59,300 nt of DNA from Saccoglossus kowalevskii (Eukaryota > Hemichordata > Enteropneusta > Harrimaniidae). Below, in pieces: positions 38,271 through 50,145 of the stretch. The stretch is from assembly GCF_000003605.2 (NCBI RefSeq), contig NW_003155237.1:912263-971562 (forward strand). The letters run 5' to 3'. Every line of letters starts with the position of its first letter. Within the stretch, counting starts at the first letter, position 1. The translations under genes and the position numbers were made by a program. The notes beneath the pieces are model-generated. The model worked only from the letters and a program-made list of their open reading frames with translations, was not told the origin of the DNA and made no database searches.

Positions 38271-40355
38271 GATAGAAATAAAACTCAAGTGTTTTTATTA
38301 ATTGTTTTTTTATCAATTTCTCCTAAGCAATAGCTGCAGCTGGCAACTGTACATTTTTAGAAGATAGTAGCAAATGACAACTTTATACTGATAACAGAAT
38401 AATTTGGGCAGATTCAAAACACAATTTACAATTTCTATTGATGTAATGACAAAATCCTCAACTGGGATATTTGGATATAGATGTCAACAAGTTGAGATCA
38501 GAAGTCACCAAAGGAATACAGTGACATTAAGTGAGACAGAAACAGCAGTGGAGAGGATCCTTGGGGAGGGGAGGATTGTAGATGGGATGGGGAGAGGGGG
38601 CAAGATATAGACAAAAAGTAGCCATTGTGTATACAGAATCAGAGCATGGGAAGGTCATATTGTCCTTGACGTACCAATCACTTACACAGTACAGGTAATG
38701 CACAAGGAATATTGTCATGGTTACCAAATAAAGCGAGAGACACAGCACAGGCATTTTAGTAAAAAAATAGACTTGCCAGTAAACACAGTTGAACTTGTTT
38801 TCACAAACAATTTTAATAATTTCTTTACAACTTTTCTTCATTTTTAAAATTTAATGAATTTAAGAACCTTTTATTTTCGTCGTTGTGATGATATATACAC
38901 GCACACATATATATATATTTAATATATAGAATATAGACAATTCTTGTGAAATAAAATCATGAAGTAGACTCTGAAGCAAGAGAGCCAATAAAGTATTACA
39001 ACAACTGCTGAGTTTTCTGAACTAAAATATTTTTCAATTGACTGCTGTATATGTCGCTACCCTCTAAGAATGCAAGAACAAGCACAGCGTTTTTTTTTTA
39101 AATTGTTTCTGGTTTTGATAAAGTAGTTTAGGTAACAAACTTACAGAGATGCACACTAGTATTCAAATTTCTTAGTCAACAGAAATTCAAATTTTGTCCA
39201 GAATGATTTACCTAACCTGCCATGTTATTTCAGTAAATGTAACGTAATGTAGTTTCAGAGAAGAAGTTTAATTTGCCTCATTTGCATTTTCTCTACTGGA
39301 TTCAACTGGTTTGCACAGAGTATATACATGCTGAATGATATTGTTGAATATTGTTGAGAAATGCAACATTTTACTACATTCATTCATCTACAAAATCTGC
39401 AATATATTATTTGTACAATTCAGATATTTTGGTTCATACTATGCAAAATAGATGCTAATTTGGCTACAGTACTACAACTGCCCTCATTGATAGTAACATC
39501 ATGTTTCAAACTAACGCCACATCAATGGATTATAGAAATCAATTTCAACAGTTTGTCAATCAATTACAACCTAAAGTTGCAAATATATACAACAGGATGA
39601 AAAACAAAATCTGAAGACAATTCCACTATTTCTAAAAAAGAAAAAAAAACCTTGTTTATGATATGACGTGTTAAATAATCCACTTGCCAACATACATTTA
39701 ACAATACGAGCCCAGCTTGAGATCTTGTAGCCGAACCCTCAGTTTTACTTCCCAGTTGCGCTTTTTAATGCTGAGTTGCATCAAGACAGAGCAGTCAAGT
39801 CAGTTGTGGGTTGACGTCACAAGAGTCAAGGTAAAAAAAAAGGAAGTAACGGCATCCGAGTAGTAATACACTACATATTTTCATTAATGAAATGTCTCAT
39901 TTGGCACACAAGCAAAAAAAGAAAAACCACTTACAATACCCTGCACTTTCACAGCATTTCATTTTTTTTTGGGAAAACATGAATAGAAGTTAATTTAATT
40001 CAATTTACAAGTCGGGAAACGCTAGTAAATTCCACCACAAAGTGAGCATGGTTCTGAAGACCAGTAGAGTAATTTCCTGGCATGTTCACCTGCACATTAA
40101 AGGTTAAATGCAATGCTTTGTTTTCTCATCTGTCAATTGACAAGGTCTTTAACTTTATTTAATATGGCTATTCTGATAGCTTTTCATCGTTCAAGTGCTG
40201 ATTTCTATGTAATTAAATCACGTTTCTTTAGAAGGAACTCTATAGCTGCTACAACTGACACAAAAGGAGGCAGTTTCTGCATTCATCAACGATCACGTTG
40301 CATGTAGCAATATCATAGCGTGCACTGAGAAAACTTGATTGAAACGGTGATCAGT
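38271..40355 (-). other. Probable 3' UTR of the minus-strand spliced gene
   Basis: Read on the minus strand, AATAAA signals follow the stop codon at 40,159-40,154, 38,875-38,870 and 38,299-38,294. The most distal one coincides with the abrupt fall in CpG frequency at about 38,270, which suggests that the transcribed, CpG-depleted unit reaches that far. That would make the UTR about 2.1 kb, with shorter forms possible from the nearer signals. No coding frame is recognised here. Confidence 0.5.
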
Positions 40356-40546
40356 TTATGATGTCCTTTTCCCTTTCAGACTCACAGCAGGACTGTCAGG
40401 GGGTGTACTGTCTTTTACTGAGGTACTAGACTGCTGTCGACCTTTCGTTGTCAGTTTTTGTTTGCTACTCGGTTTAGTGAATGTCACATGGTGAGGGTCA
40501 TCCACAGAGACGGCCACAATGTGGGAATCAGTGGAACTTCTATCAT
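40356..40546 (-). CDS. Terminal coding exon of unrecognised minus-strand gene
   Basis: On the minus strand a long T-tract ending TTTATTCATCAG gives a strong acceptor just before 40,546. The exon opens with two bases that complete an Asp codon begun in the previous exon, then 62 codons and TAA at 40,358-40,356. The peptide is rich in Ser, Thr, Lys and Asp (VAVSVDDPHHVTFTKPSS, then a TPPDSPAVS segment), and looks like a disordered, phosphorylatable tail. The reading phase joins exactly to the exon at 40,853-41,005. I do not recognise the family. The SP/TP sites are visible; their use is inferred. Confidence 0.8.
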
Positions 40547-40852
40547 CTGATGAATAAAGCAAAAAAAAAAAAATTAGTAGTTGATAAATTGAACTATTCC
40601 ACGGCACCAACCTAAGAATTTCTATTTCAATATCAGACAGTGAGTATCAAAACTGAAAAATGTTTGCAGTGACTTAACTGAGTCAACATAGTATTGACAT
40701 ATGTAATGTAGTACAGATGTATTTTACATTTTTAGTACCACTCAGTTGGTACTCAATTTTTTTTGTTTGTTGTTTTTTTTAGAAAGGACATAGAGTACTT
40801 AACACTTATGAAAACCGACAACAGGTGAGATTTTAGCGTTGAAGGCACCAAC

Positions 40853-41005
40853 CTTTGATAATTCTACTGTGTGATGACGCCACAGTCTGCTGACTGCTGG
40901 TTGTTGACCGAATGCTGGATACAGAGCCTGTGTGTTCAAACGTACCAGTTGTTGAAATGCTAGAAAGACTTGTAACCGAGGAGACTTCACTCAAGTGAGA
41001 TTTGG
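40853..41005 (-). CDS. Penultimate coding exon, Ser/Thr-rich, unrecognised gene
   Basis: The minus-strand acceptor is a T-rich tract ending TCTTTCACCAG and the donor is AAAG|GTTGGT. The 153-nt exon has 2 + 50 codons + 1, so both introns interrupt a codon after its first base. It encodes a Ser/Thr-rich stretch such as SEVSSVTSLSSISTTGTFEH, followed by an SSIRSTTSSQQT region and a basic RIIK end. No stops occur in frame, and the phase matches both neighbours. The composition suggests a flexible cytoplasmic or nuclear tail. Confidence is high that this is coding, none on function. Confidence 0.82.
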
Positions 41006-42333
41006 CTGGTGAAAGACAAAAAAAGTAAAAAAAAAATAAGTCATTCAGTCAGCCACCCACTGTTTTGCATTGATAAAAAGAGAGCCCAATGGCTGTAAGC
41101 TTTTGTTATTTCTGGTGTTTTTTTTTGTTACTACAACATGTTTTTGTTTTTACTTACTGAGAAAAGTCAATTACTGACTCTCGGCGGCATATGTGCAATT
41201 TTATCATGAACATGTATAGCTACCATCATGATGGATTTTCAAAATTGAACAAATAAATCAAAACAGCTGCTATCCATGAGTAATAATTTTTTACTTGGCA
41301 TAGTGGCCAAATTTGTATTCCTGGTTGCAACTAAAAGCAATGTTTCATACTCAGTGTACACTAATAAGTAAACAACACTGTGTATTTCCTATGTTAGATT
41401 ACACGTAAACATAGTGAAAACCTGATTCCACTTGTCACATGAATGAACAAGGATTCCCCAAACACAGCTCGACATCTATATTAGCAGAATTACATATCAT
41501 TCTCATATATTAGAAAGATTAATCACTCAAAAAAAAACCTTACCATTAACTATTAAAATTAGCAATTTGACAAAAGATTTCATGCTACTGTAATATTTTT
41601 ACAATACGTACCGGTGGAGTAGATATTAATACCGAAAGTGAGCACTGCAAGTCATCAATAGGAAATTAACAATTCACTTTTATCGGCTCAAATAATCGTT
41701 GTTATGATTAGAATCTCTCCATGAATATCAAAAGACTCCTTTCGATATTTCTATTGCTAATAAATGTTCATCACTTTGACAAGATGAGCAAATTACACAC
41801 AAAATGTTTTCCGTTTCGAGTCTGATAATATACTACACATGTGTGAGTTTCCACGAATTGATGCCGGAAATTAATGATCCACATGTGATATTGTCAAGCG
41901 TAAAGATTTGATCGGTTAAATATACAAATTCGATCAAGCGATTAAAGGTATTTTATCTCTTGAAGAAGAGAAGGGGGTGGTGTGTACAGAAAGTAGAACA
42001 GGTAGTGAAATCATGTGTACAATTTATGTTTATTCTCCAGGCACTATGAATGAATCGTTATCATTTATTTAAATTTTATATTTATTTAATAAATTATTAT
42101 GTTATATTATGACGTGTTTTGACAAATAAATCATCCCGAGATTGAAATATTAAATAACATTCAATTAACAGTAATGGAAATGCGACCCAAAAATGAAATT
42201 GGGCAAAATCAAATTGGTTGTGTGTGAACATCTGAGGTCTCCTTAGCCTGACTGGTTCATTAGGAATGAAACATTGGTACTCCCACAACAATTGCACATA
42301 GATTCATAGAAATCATGTCTTATGATTGAATAC

Positions 42334-42458
42334 CTGAGGCAACACGTGGTGTTCTGTCATGCGCCGGGGCATACACGTGCGATGCAAACTCTTCAAACGT
42401 TGTGTGTTCTTTGTGGTTCTTTACTATTCCTTCAAGATATTTGGCTCTTTCCTCATAA
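42334..42458 (-). CDS. Coding exon with charged helical segment, unrecognised gene
   Basis: Acceptor ACGCTTTACCAG, donor CTCAG|GTATTC on the minus strand. The 125-nt exon holds 1 + 41 codons + 1. Its peptide, [20 protein letters not shown] then [11 protein letters not shown], has balanced, folded-domain composition, unlike the Ser-rich tail that follows, and is the best segment for a database search. The split Thr and Ala codons at its two ends join without error to the microexon at 42,572-42,597 and to the exon at 40,853-41,005. Confidence 0.8.
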
Positions 42459-42571
42459 CTGGTAAAGCGTGTTAAGATTAATCTTTATATACATAATAAC
42501 AACTGTTACAATTCAATTTGCATGAAAAATGAACGCACGCACATACAAACCACCTTGACAGAAGAATTTAC

Positions 42572-42597
42572 GTACATTCTAAAAAAAGGGTAGGGTC
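42572..42597 (-). CDS. 26-nt coding microexon
   Basis: The minus-strand acceptor is very strong: ACATCTTCTCTTCCTCCTCCAG. The exon reads DPTLFLEC plus the first two bases of a Thr codon, and the donor is GTAC|GTAAAT. It enters in phase 0, as the exon at 46,119-46,183 leaves, and exits after two bases, as the next exon requires. Beyond this donor the frame meets a stop at once. Strength of acceptor and double phase agreement support it despite its size. Confidence 0.6.
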
Positions 42598-45500
42598 CTG
42601 GAGGAGGAAGAGAAGATGTCAGTAACCTAAATATATTAGTTTGTGTTGATTGGATGGGTGAGTGTAGTTTTGGTTTTAACAGCTTGGACTGGGCTTCTGG
42701 CTACAAATTTATTTTCATAGAATATATCACCTACCCTTTGTAACTAATGATCACAATGAAACTATGAGATGAAACTAAATTTGTGATAATAACTAAGAGA
42801 TAATAAAAAAAAAATTGTTTTTTAATTCCATGAAAAAAAATTTTTCACAAATTTCGGCAGTCTGTGAACATGTCACTATGATTTTTTTAAACAGGAAGAC
42901 ACCTTTTGTGAAAATTACTCCTCGCAAATGTTCTCAAATTTATTAAATTACGGAAATTGCTAGCGTCGAAAATCAATACACCAGGTTATTTTGTGGAGAC
43001 ATGTCATCTCTGTCTACAACTCATTAACTGATTTTTACAATGGCCCATGCCCATTCGACACATTTGGCAATGAAAATTTTTTATGAAATATGTCGTGGAA
43101 GTGACAACAAATTTCCCTGAATTAACACAGATGTGGGTATCATTCCAGTGAGTTTCTTTGTTGAAAAGCAGATTCGACAATTGTCCATGTGCAAACAAAA
43201 GCCTCTCAACAATCCCAGTACATGCATTGTACGATTGAATAGACTGTACACAACAAAGACAGCTAGTTATCAAGATGTAATGAACACGGTATTAAATAAT
43301 GCATGGATTACTTGTGATTGCAACAATGGGTTTGTTTCGTCACCATGTGACAACAGTGAAAAAAAACAAAAAAAAATTGTTTTTAGAGTTATTTACTGAT
43401 GGGACTACAGGAATTAGTGCATCTCCATCAATTGAGAGAATTAACACTGAGATACTGACAGAACCACATAAAGCACGAGACTATATATTTAATATAAGCC
43501 TAAATTCGATGACTACGTTGGGGAGGAAATTATGGAAGGTGGCTTACGACAGGAGAATTCTTATAATGGTGGTGTGCAAGAAATTGACACCTGAAATTTG
43601 AAGAGACGAGAGATTGAGAGAGAGAGCGTAATTACCCATTTAAGGAATTGCCACCTTGCAAAGTAATGGGGCAGACATGAATGTACTATGCGCTCATTCA
43701 ATTTGAACACTTCAATGAACACAAACGAAGGAGAAAAATCCACAACGGCAAGAGGATGGAAATTGCCATACAAGTCGCAACGGAACCACAAGTCATTAGT
43801 TGTAGCAAGAGTATTGCCCATGACAATAAATTCACCCTCGTAGATTTTTGCGAATGGCCACGGGAGTATTAATATCCCTTCTGCTATTATAACAATTCAT
43901 ATGTGCATTTCAAATGGCACAGGAAGTGAGAGAAAGATACGGAGGATGATGATTAGTAATTATTAGGCAGATCAAGGTAGCATTAACCTTCCGCTACTGC
44001 TCGAACTGAATCATTTACCTAAAAGTATATTTACACGAGTTGTTCAATGACATTTGTGGGAGTAGAATAAATCCCGAAAATGACACGAGGTCACCAGACT
44101 ATAGATCAATAATTTCTGTAACAGCCTGCTGTGAAGAAGAGGAAGACAACTGCGGGACTCAATAATATTGTTTCAAATATATACTGCCATTTGATAGGGA
44201 GATTTCTTTATCTGTATAAACAAATTCTATAAATAATTACAGCTGATCCTCATAATATGAATGGAAAATGCTACCACGGGGTTATGACAGGAATACCAAT
44301 CGCGGCAAGTGATTGCAGTACTGTCAAAAAACAGTTACAGTGAACTGTCCCCATTAAATTAAACAAGACAGGTTTCATCACAGCTCGTTTTCAATCAGAA
44401 TACAACAATCAATTCAGGCATTCAGGAATAAACATAATTTCATTGAAGAAATACTCTCATACGTCCAAACAAAATAAATTACAACATCAATACAAGATTC
44501 AGAAGTTATGTATTGATTGAATGCCTGGCACACATTCATAACACAGTGATCTCAAAGTTTACATTTCACAGCAACACAACTTGAGAGACAAGTGACACGT
44601 CACTCAGAACTGGAAAACGAGGCGTGTGTTTGCTTCAAAAACGTTTAATCCTGCACTATCATAACTTTCGAGAGCTTCACAAATATTTAATTTGAAATCA
44701 TTGTCTGCCTCGATCCCACAACAAATTCACTTTACTGTTCCCATTTACGGACGGCACTGCATACGTCATCCGCAGAACACGAAACACGGATCTCTAAAAC
44801 CTACATGAATACAGTGCTTATAATGTCACACATATGACACAGGACAGGATGGCAAGAGACACCAAGATAGAGGCACACACCACATTAACTCTGAATATGC
44901 AAGCAAACACGTATGAGTGCATATACACACTGTCGCTAATGAAACATACATCTATAGCTCTAGCAGCACGTCCATTTCCTTTTGTCTTGGGACACGGAGT
45001 TATGTTCCGTGGCATTTCAATACAGTAAATTGGTGTATGCCTTTATTAACGATACATCAAGCTGTCACGCACCAAGCATCTGGGGCATCAAACAGTGGAA
45101 AGGGTAACCATCAACATTGTACAACATATATATTAAATATAAAATGAAGTACCAGAAAGGTGGGAATTGTTCTTAGAAACCTAGTTATGTTTTTTTGTTT
45201 TTTTTACCATGCTACATAGGATATTAGTGAGAAGTATACAAAAAGCCAACATTAAATAAAACACAACATTTCAAAATCCAACCACGTGAGACGCAACACT
45301 CTGATGACTATGATTTGGCTACTTATAAAAAAAAAAAAAAAGGCTATCATACTGCTGTCTATGTGGGGCCAATGTTCTATTAAAATTATTAAAATATGTA
45401 ATTGTTATTTCAACTTATGAGTCGATGATCTGCGTATGGGATGTATCAAAACTCTCTGAGTGCCAAAGACAACTTTTGTAATTTTGCATGAAATAAACCT

Positions 45501-46118
45501 GAAACATTTTTTTGTTTCAAAAATTGTTGATCAAGGCATATCACTAATACAGTAAGATCTGATCTAAAATTAACACAGAAATGATCGAAAAATACATATC
45601 AAATGTATGAAAAAAAAATGATATCAAAATTTTGGAAAAAATGCAGCGTCTGAAGGGTTGACCAATAGCATGCTTCTCTGAAAAATTTAGCAATTGTTTT
45701 CTTATATTAATCTACAACTTCTTTGGAAAAATATTATGTGGGTTTTATTTTGTGAAAAGTGAGAAATGTTCTGCATTAATGCTATCTAACAAAATTTAAA
45801 ATTCCAGAAATTGTGTGCATTAATTTAATTTAATAACAGAAGAGAGAAAACTGGAAGATGTGTACAAAAGTCTAGAAAACCAAAATGAAGTATTTAGGTC
45901 AAATTTGGTACAAGCGATAGATAAGACAGAGAGGCAGAAAAAAAAAGAAAGAATCTTTTGGTACTTCAAAGTACAATCATCCCATGTGAAGTTATTTCTA
46001 TGATAGAGAAGGTGCCTTAGATTGGTCCATCTATTAAATTATATACATTTTATCCAGTCTTCTTTAATCTACAAGGATTAGAAGTAACATGTGTTTCATT
46101 ATCTTAATTCCTTCTTAC

Positions 46119-46183
46119 CCCCGAGGCAACCAACAGCATCTGTCTCTTTCTATCGTCTAATTTTTTTATAATATGCGCTAGCG
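46119..46183 (-). CDS. Coding exon, basic segment, unrecognised gene
   Basis: Acceptor TGACTGCTCCCTCCAG and donor TCGGGG|GTAAGAAG are both close to consensus. Only one of three frames is open across the 65 nt: two bases completing an Ala codon, then 21 codons (LAHIIKKLDDRKRQMLLVAS plus Gly). It ends in phase 0, matching the microexon at 42,572. The peptide looks like an amphipathic basic helix. Other small exons could lie in the 3.5-kb intron downstream of it. Confidence 0.65.
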
Positions 46184-46806
46184 CTGGAGGGAGCAGTCAG
46201 GTAAAGGAGACTTTACTTCGTAGTAAATCTTCACTGTCTCCAACTAAATGATATAAACAAAATATCGTTCCATTCTCATTAGTGTTTTGGCAAAGGATTG
46301 AAAGACAAACTGATTTGGCCTCGAGTCAGAATAAATATGATGGGTATTATTACAAAGCATATATGGTCCAGATCTTTGGCATTGCCGATGACCGTCTGAG
46401 AGCAAATCTGAAAATGCCATTAGACTGAATTGGAATTTTAATGTGATTATGTGTGGTGTGCATCATAGATATTTCAGGGAGACGCCAACAAGGCAACATC
46501 AAATCAAATTTCTCAAGCGTCTTAGGAAATACCAAGCTGTACGTAAACAAGCATAAACAATTGTTAATACATACGGATTTGCTCACATATGCACAGTGCA
46601 TTTATTTTTGTTTTATGTTTGAGATGGAATGATTGATAATCGTTTCTTGGGGGTGGGGGAAAATTATGAATTTTAAACATTTATTTACAAACTCGACAAT
46701 ATCATGATTATAACAATATAAATAGAAAAGAAGACAGTACCAGTTCTATCCAACTGGATTTCAACACCGAACACTCAATAGTATTACATTTCTCTCTCTA
46801 CTTCAC

Positions 46807-46889
46807 CGATTGGGGCAGGATAATCCATGCCCCGAAGGCCAGATGACTTCGGTTCAAGAGACTGATACAGGAAACATGGAATTAACTTC
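46807..46889 (-). CDS. Coding exon with two possible acceptors, unrecognised gene
   Basis: Donor CAATCG|GTGAAG. The preferred acceptor, TACGTTCTTTCTGCATAG, gives an 83-nt exon (1 + 27 codons + 1) beginning KLIPCFLYQSLEPKSSG. A second acceptor 28 nt inside (CCTGTATCAG before 46,861) would start at SLEPKSSG in the same frame but needs a different upstream phase. The exon ends RGMDYPAPI and joins in phase to the exon at 46,119-46,183. It retains three CpGs in a CpG-poor setting, as coding sequence often does. A 37-bp minisatellite begins 76 bp upstream of it in the intron. Confidence 0.5.
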
Positions 46890-46964
46890 CTATGCAGAAA
46901 GAACGTATGGGAGTGAAAGCTGACAGACATACGCTGGTACTACCCTGTGCAGTCGAACCCACCG

Positions 46965-47472
46965 CAGTCACAGTAAGAGTCATTCCGGGTGGAAAGCACT
47001 GCAGTCACAGTAAGAGTCATTACGAGTGGAACCCACTGTAGTCACAGTAAAAGTCATTACGGGTGGAAAGCACTGCAGTCACAGTAAGAGTCATTACGGG
47101 TGGAAAGCACTGCAGTCACAGTAAGAGTCATTACGGGTGGGACCCACTGCAGTCACAGTAAAAGTCATTACGGGTGGAACCCACTGCAGTCACAGTAAAA
47201 GTCATTACGGGTGGAAAGCACTGCAGTCACAGTAAAAGTCATTACGGGTGGGACCCACTGCAGTCACAGTAAAAGTCATTACGGGTGGGACCCACTGCAG
47301 TCATAGTAAAAGTCATTACGGGTGGAAAGCACTGCAGTCACAGTAAGAGTCATTACAGGTGGGACCCACTGCAGTCACAGTAAAAGTCATTCTGAGTGGA
47401 ACCCACTGCAGTCACAGTAAGAGTCATTCTGAGTGGAACCCACTGCGGTCACAGTAAGAGTCATTACGGGTG
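46965..47472. repeat. 37-bp minisatellite, about 14 units
   Basis: The unit is close to CAGTCACAGTAAGAGTCATT followed by ACGGGTGGAAAGCACTG. Unit starts run from 46,965 to 47,446 at an exact 37-bp step (13 steps), with a partial last unit. Two alternating variants exist, one with AAAGCACTG and the other with CCCACTG, and a second AAGAG/AAAAG polymorphism. This order suggests higher-order duplication. It lies in an intron, next to the exon at 46,807-46,889. Confidence 0.93.
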
Positions 47473-49559
47473 AATACCAACATTGCTGCAAGTTGATGAT
47501 TTAGAAATTGGATTGCAAGAATAAAACTGTTGGTCATGAAACTAAAATACTGACAACACACACGCAAACTATTGGACACTCGCAACTCTAGACTGCAGAT
47601 TTCATTAGAAGATGCTCAAAACAATGTAACAGTACACATATCTTATGACACATAATAGGGACTATTTAGAAAAAGTTGTTTTATAAAAATGCTATTTATA
47701 CGCTAGTGAAAAATTTACTTCATAAATGAAATGTAATTTATTGCTCTATCAACAAATACTGGTAGGTGCAACTTTATCAATGGAATTTTTCCGAGTTTCC
47801 TGCTACAATGATGTTAAAATTGAAACTAATATAAACTGCAATACGAATTAATTGTCTATGTTTATACAACCGATTACAATTGATGGGGAAAATAGACAGG
47901 TCTGGTTTTGTGAAAATAATAAGGACTAAAGGAACACATGCTGCAATAACAACAAAAGTAACAGTCTAGATGCAGATCCCAGAAATACAGAATATTGATC
48001 TACTCTGAGGAGAGGGTGAAATGCAAATCGTTAGCATGATAGTTTGCTCAGTAACTGGAGGGTGAAATTTAAAAAAAAAAAAAAAAAAAAAATACAAAAA
48101 CGTTTTCGTAGACAGACGTTATCCGGTATACCTGTTAACACTCCTATGCACATGGAACTCACTTATAGTTGTTATAGGAGGAGTATGTTACAGTATGTGT
48201 GCAAAGTGAAATCTGACTTTTTGCAGGTTCAGTGTTTTTAAGAGTTTCATCACCTATTGTCACAATGTATGAAACAAACTCCTTCAGAAGACTACAGAGA
48301 ATTACTCCTCACAGCAATGTAAAATTTGGATAATTATAAATACATTTTAATTACAATTTTCTATTTTCAATTTGTCTTTTGTTGTTTTAATTATTTTCTT
48401 AATCTGACTCGATCCCCAAAACTATTTTTACTGTAGCCTACTTATTAGTTTAATCTCTTAATTACATAGCACATTACATCCAGTAGATTCATTAATAGTT
48501 GGCTTAGGAGGTGCCATATGTGGCGTCAATATGAGAGAAATTGAAAAATTAACTTGGGACATTTCTTACTAACAATTTAGTTTCTGAAAAGATACAATAA
48601 TTTATAACTCTTTAATAACCTATAATAAATAGCTTACAAATAATTTTAATATTAATTTCTCAATTCATTACACAGTATCCCAAATGTTGCAAAAACTATA
48701 GTTTTCCTACTCGGGAATTTTATAAAAAAAAAAGGAAATTCTGAATAAATCATCAGCAAATAGTTTAAGCAGTGGTAAGCATACTTTCTCCAATCTCTCT
48801 TTATAAATTAAAGTTTGCATGTGAAGAAGAATAATGTGTTTGGCTTTGTTTGTCCACTGCATACTTTGAGACTGGTCTTGGGTAAAGCAAACACTTATGG
48901 GATTATTGGCGTACAAATATGCAGTTTTGTCAACAATATTGCATCTGACGCCAAACATGTGAAAGAAGTTTCATGGCAGCATTGTGATAAACACTAAGTG
49001 ATTTTGTATTTTGATCGCAGGCAAACAGTACTATGAGGGACTTTGAATCAAACAGGTGGTTTGCTAGTGATTTATCTGTTATTATTATTATATCTAATCC
49101 TGATCATTTGACAGGCATTGATGGAAGAATGTGTCCACTAATGATTTAAATTCACCTCTGAAGCCGCTTGATTCAATTCACCTATCTACATCTAAATTGT
49201 GTGTGACCTGTTGTCCCCTTGTTTAAAAGTACATTCACGGCCATGTTGACGCAATGCATTATCACTGTCTTGTCCAAGGTGATGTTCATTGCATGCTAAA
49301 TTTATCTAAGAATAAATGTCTTTTTTCTAGAGGAGACTGTGAGCCCTCACATGGTATCTCAGAAGTATCTATGATTTTAAATTCACATTTGGTTTGGATG
49401 GAATCCTGGAGACCCCTCGGATCAAGATGTCTGAGAATGACCCAACAAGGGAATGCATCCAGAAATCACTGTTTCAATAAAATTTTGTTGAGCATCACTC
49501 TTAACGTGTACCAATGTCTCTTTAGTGCTTCTGCAGCGTTCATAAGTCAAGGACTGCAC
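47473..49559. other. Intron sequence, no firm exon
   Basis: AT-rich and CpG-poor. It includes a 22-nt poly-A run at 48,071-48,092. Possible exon-like frames on the minus strand at about 48,710-48,958 and 49,370-49,440 were examined but could not be placed in the gene's reading phase. Confidence 0.4.
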
Positions 49560-49676
49560 TTGCCACCAGTCTCCTCAATGGCGACAGTGCTTTCACTAGA
49601 TACATGATCTGACGGAACCATGTGCTGTGACTGCATTGAAAGTACTCTGCCAATAATAGCGTTGCCTCCCATCGCA
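49560..49676 (-). CDS. Candidate coding exon, unrecognised gene
   Basis: Acceptor TATCCCATTCATCTCTAG, donor GCAA|GTGCAG. The 117-nt frame (1 + 38 codons + 2) is open and of mixed composition (AMGGNAIIGRVLSMQSQHMV, then a Ser/Glu-rich STVAIEETGG end). It leaves in the phase that the exon at 46,807-46,889 needs, making a Lys codon at the junction. Another donor 7 nt earlier (ACTG|GTGGCA) would break the phase. No homology is recognised, so it rests on splice signals and phase alone. Confidence 0.38.
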
Positions 49677-50081
49677 CTAGAGATGAATGGGATACATTGA
49701 TATCCAGTTACATGCCTTGAAAAACTATACGTTGCATTGGCACCAACTGAGACCTCTTCTGACTGATTAAAAATCCCAGTTCTATAAGTACACACATTTA
49801 TATTGATAGCCCCCTAGTTCACATGCTGGAATAGCCAATTATTCAGAAATGGACGTAATGACCATTAAATTCCATGTGCTCAGCTTTAGTAATAGCCGAA
49901 TCTATAGATTGTACGAAAAAAACTTGCAATACATCACAGAGTCACAAAACATGACTTACTCTCTGCACACAGCATCCCCCAACATAGCAACTGTGACCGG
50001 ATGAAACAACACTGGAATCCAGTGACCACACGCTACACAACACATGCTGAAATAGACACTGACACAGCAAACAGTAGAGAC

Positions 50082-50145
50082 CTATTCAAAGTAAATGGTT
50101 TAGCAGGACCTGAAAAATTACTCTTGGCACTACCAGCAGAAGGCT
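50082..50145 (-). CDS. Candidate coding exon, weak donor
   Basis: The acceptor CCCCTCCTCCGGTGTGTCAG is good, but the donor ATAG|GTCTCT is poor. The 64 nt (2 + 20 codons + 2) read PSAGSAKSNFSGPAKPFTLN, a low-order Ser/Pro/Lys segment. Phases agree with the candidates at 57,842-57,878 upstream and 49,560-49,676 downstream. With three frames and weak signals a chance match is possible. Confidence 0.3.

Noticed and set aside
46350-46601. 83-codon minus-strand frame near the 46.1-kb exon
   Set aside because: No paired splice sites or phase agreement, and the peptide has no motif.
48707-48958. Minus-strand frame with a loose likeness to a copia-type RNase H end (ANNP, KAKHI and FADDLF in order)
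   Set aside because: Spacing between blocks is wrong, catalytic residues are not visible, and no reverse transcriptase, integrase or LTR lies nearby.
49337-49440. Exon-like minus-strand frame (HLDPRGLQDSIQTKC..) with a good acceptor and a CCAT|GTGAGG donor
   Set aside because: Its exit phase does not match the exon at 46,807-46,889, while the exon at 49,560-49,676 joins that exon directly. It could be an alternative exon, but it is not needed.
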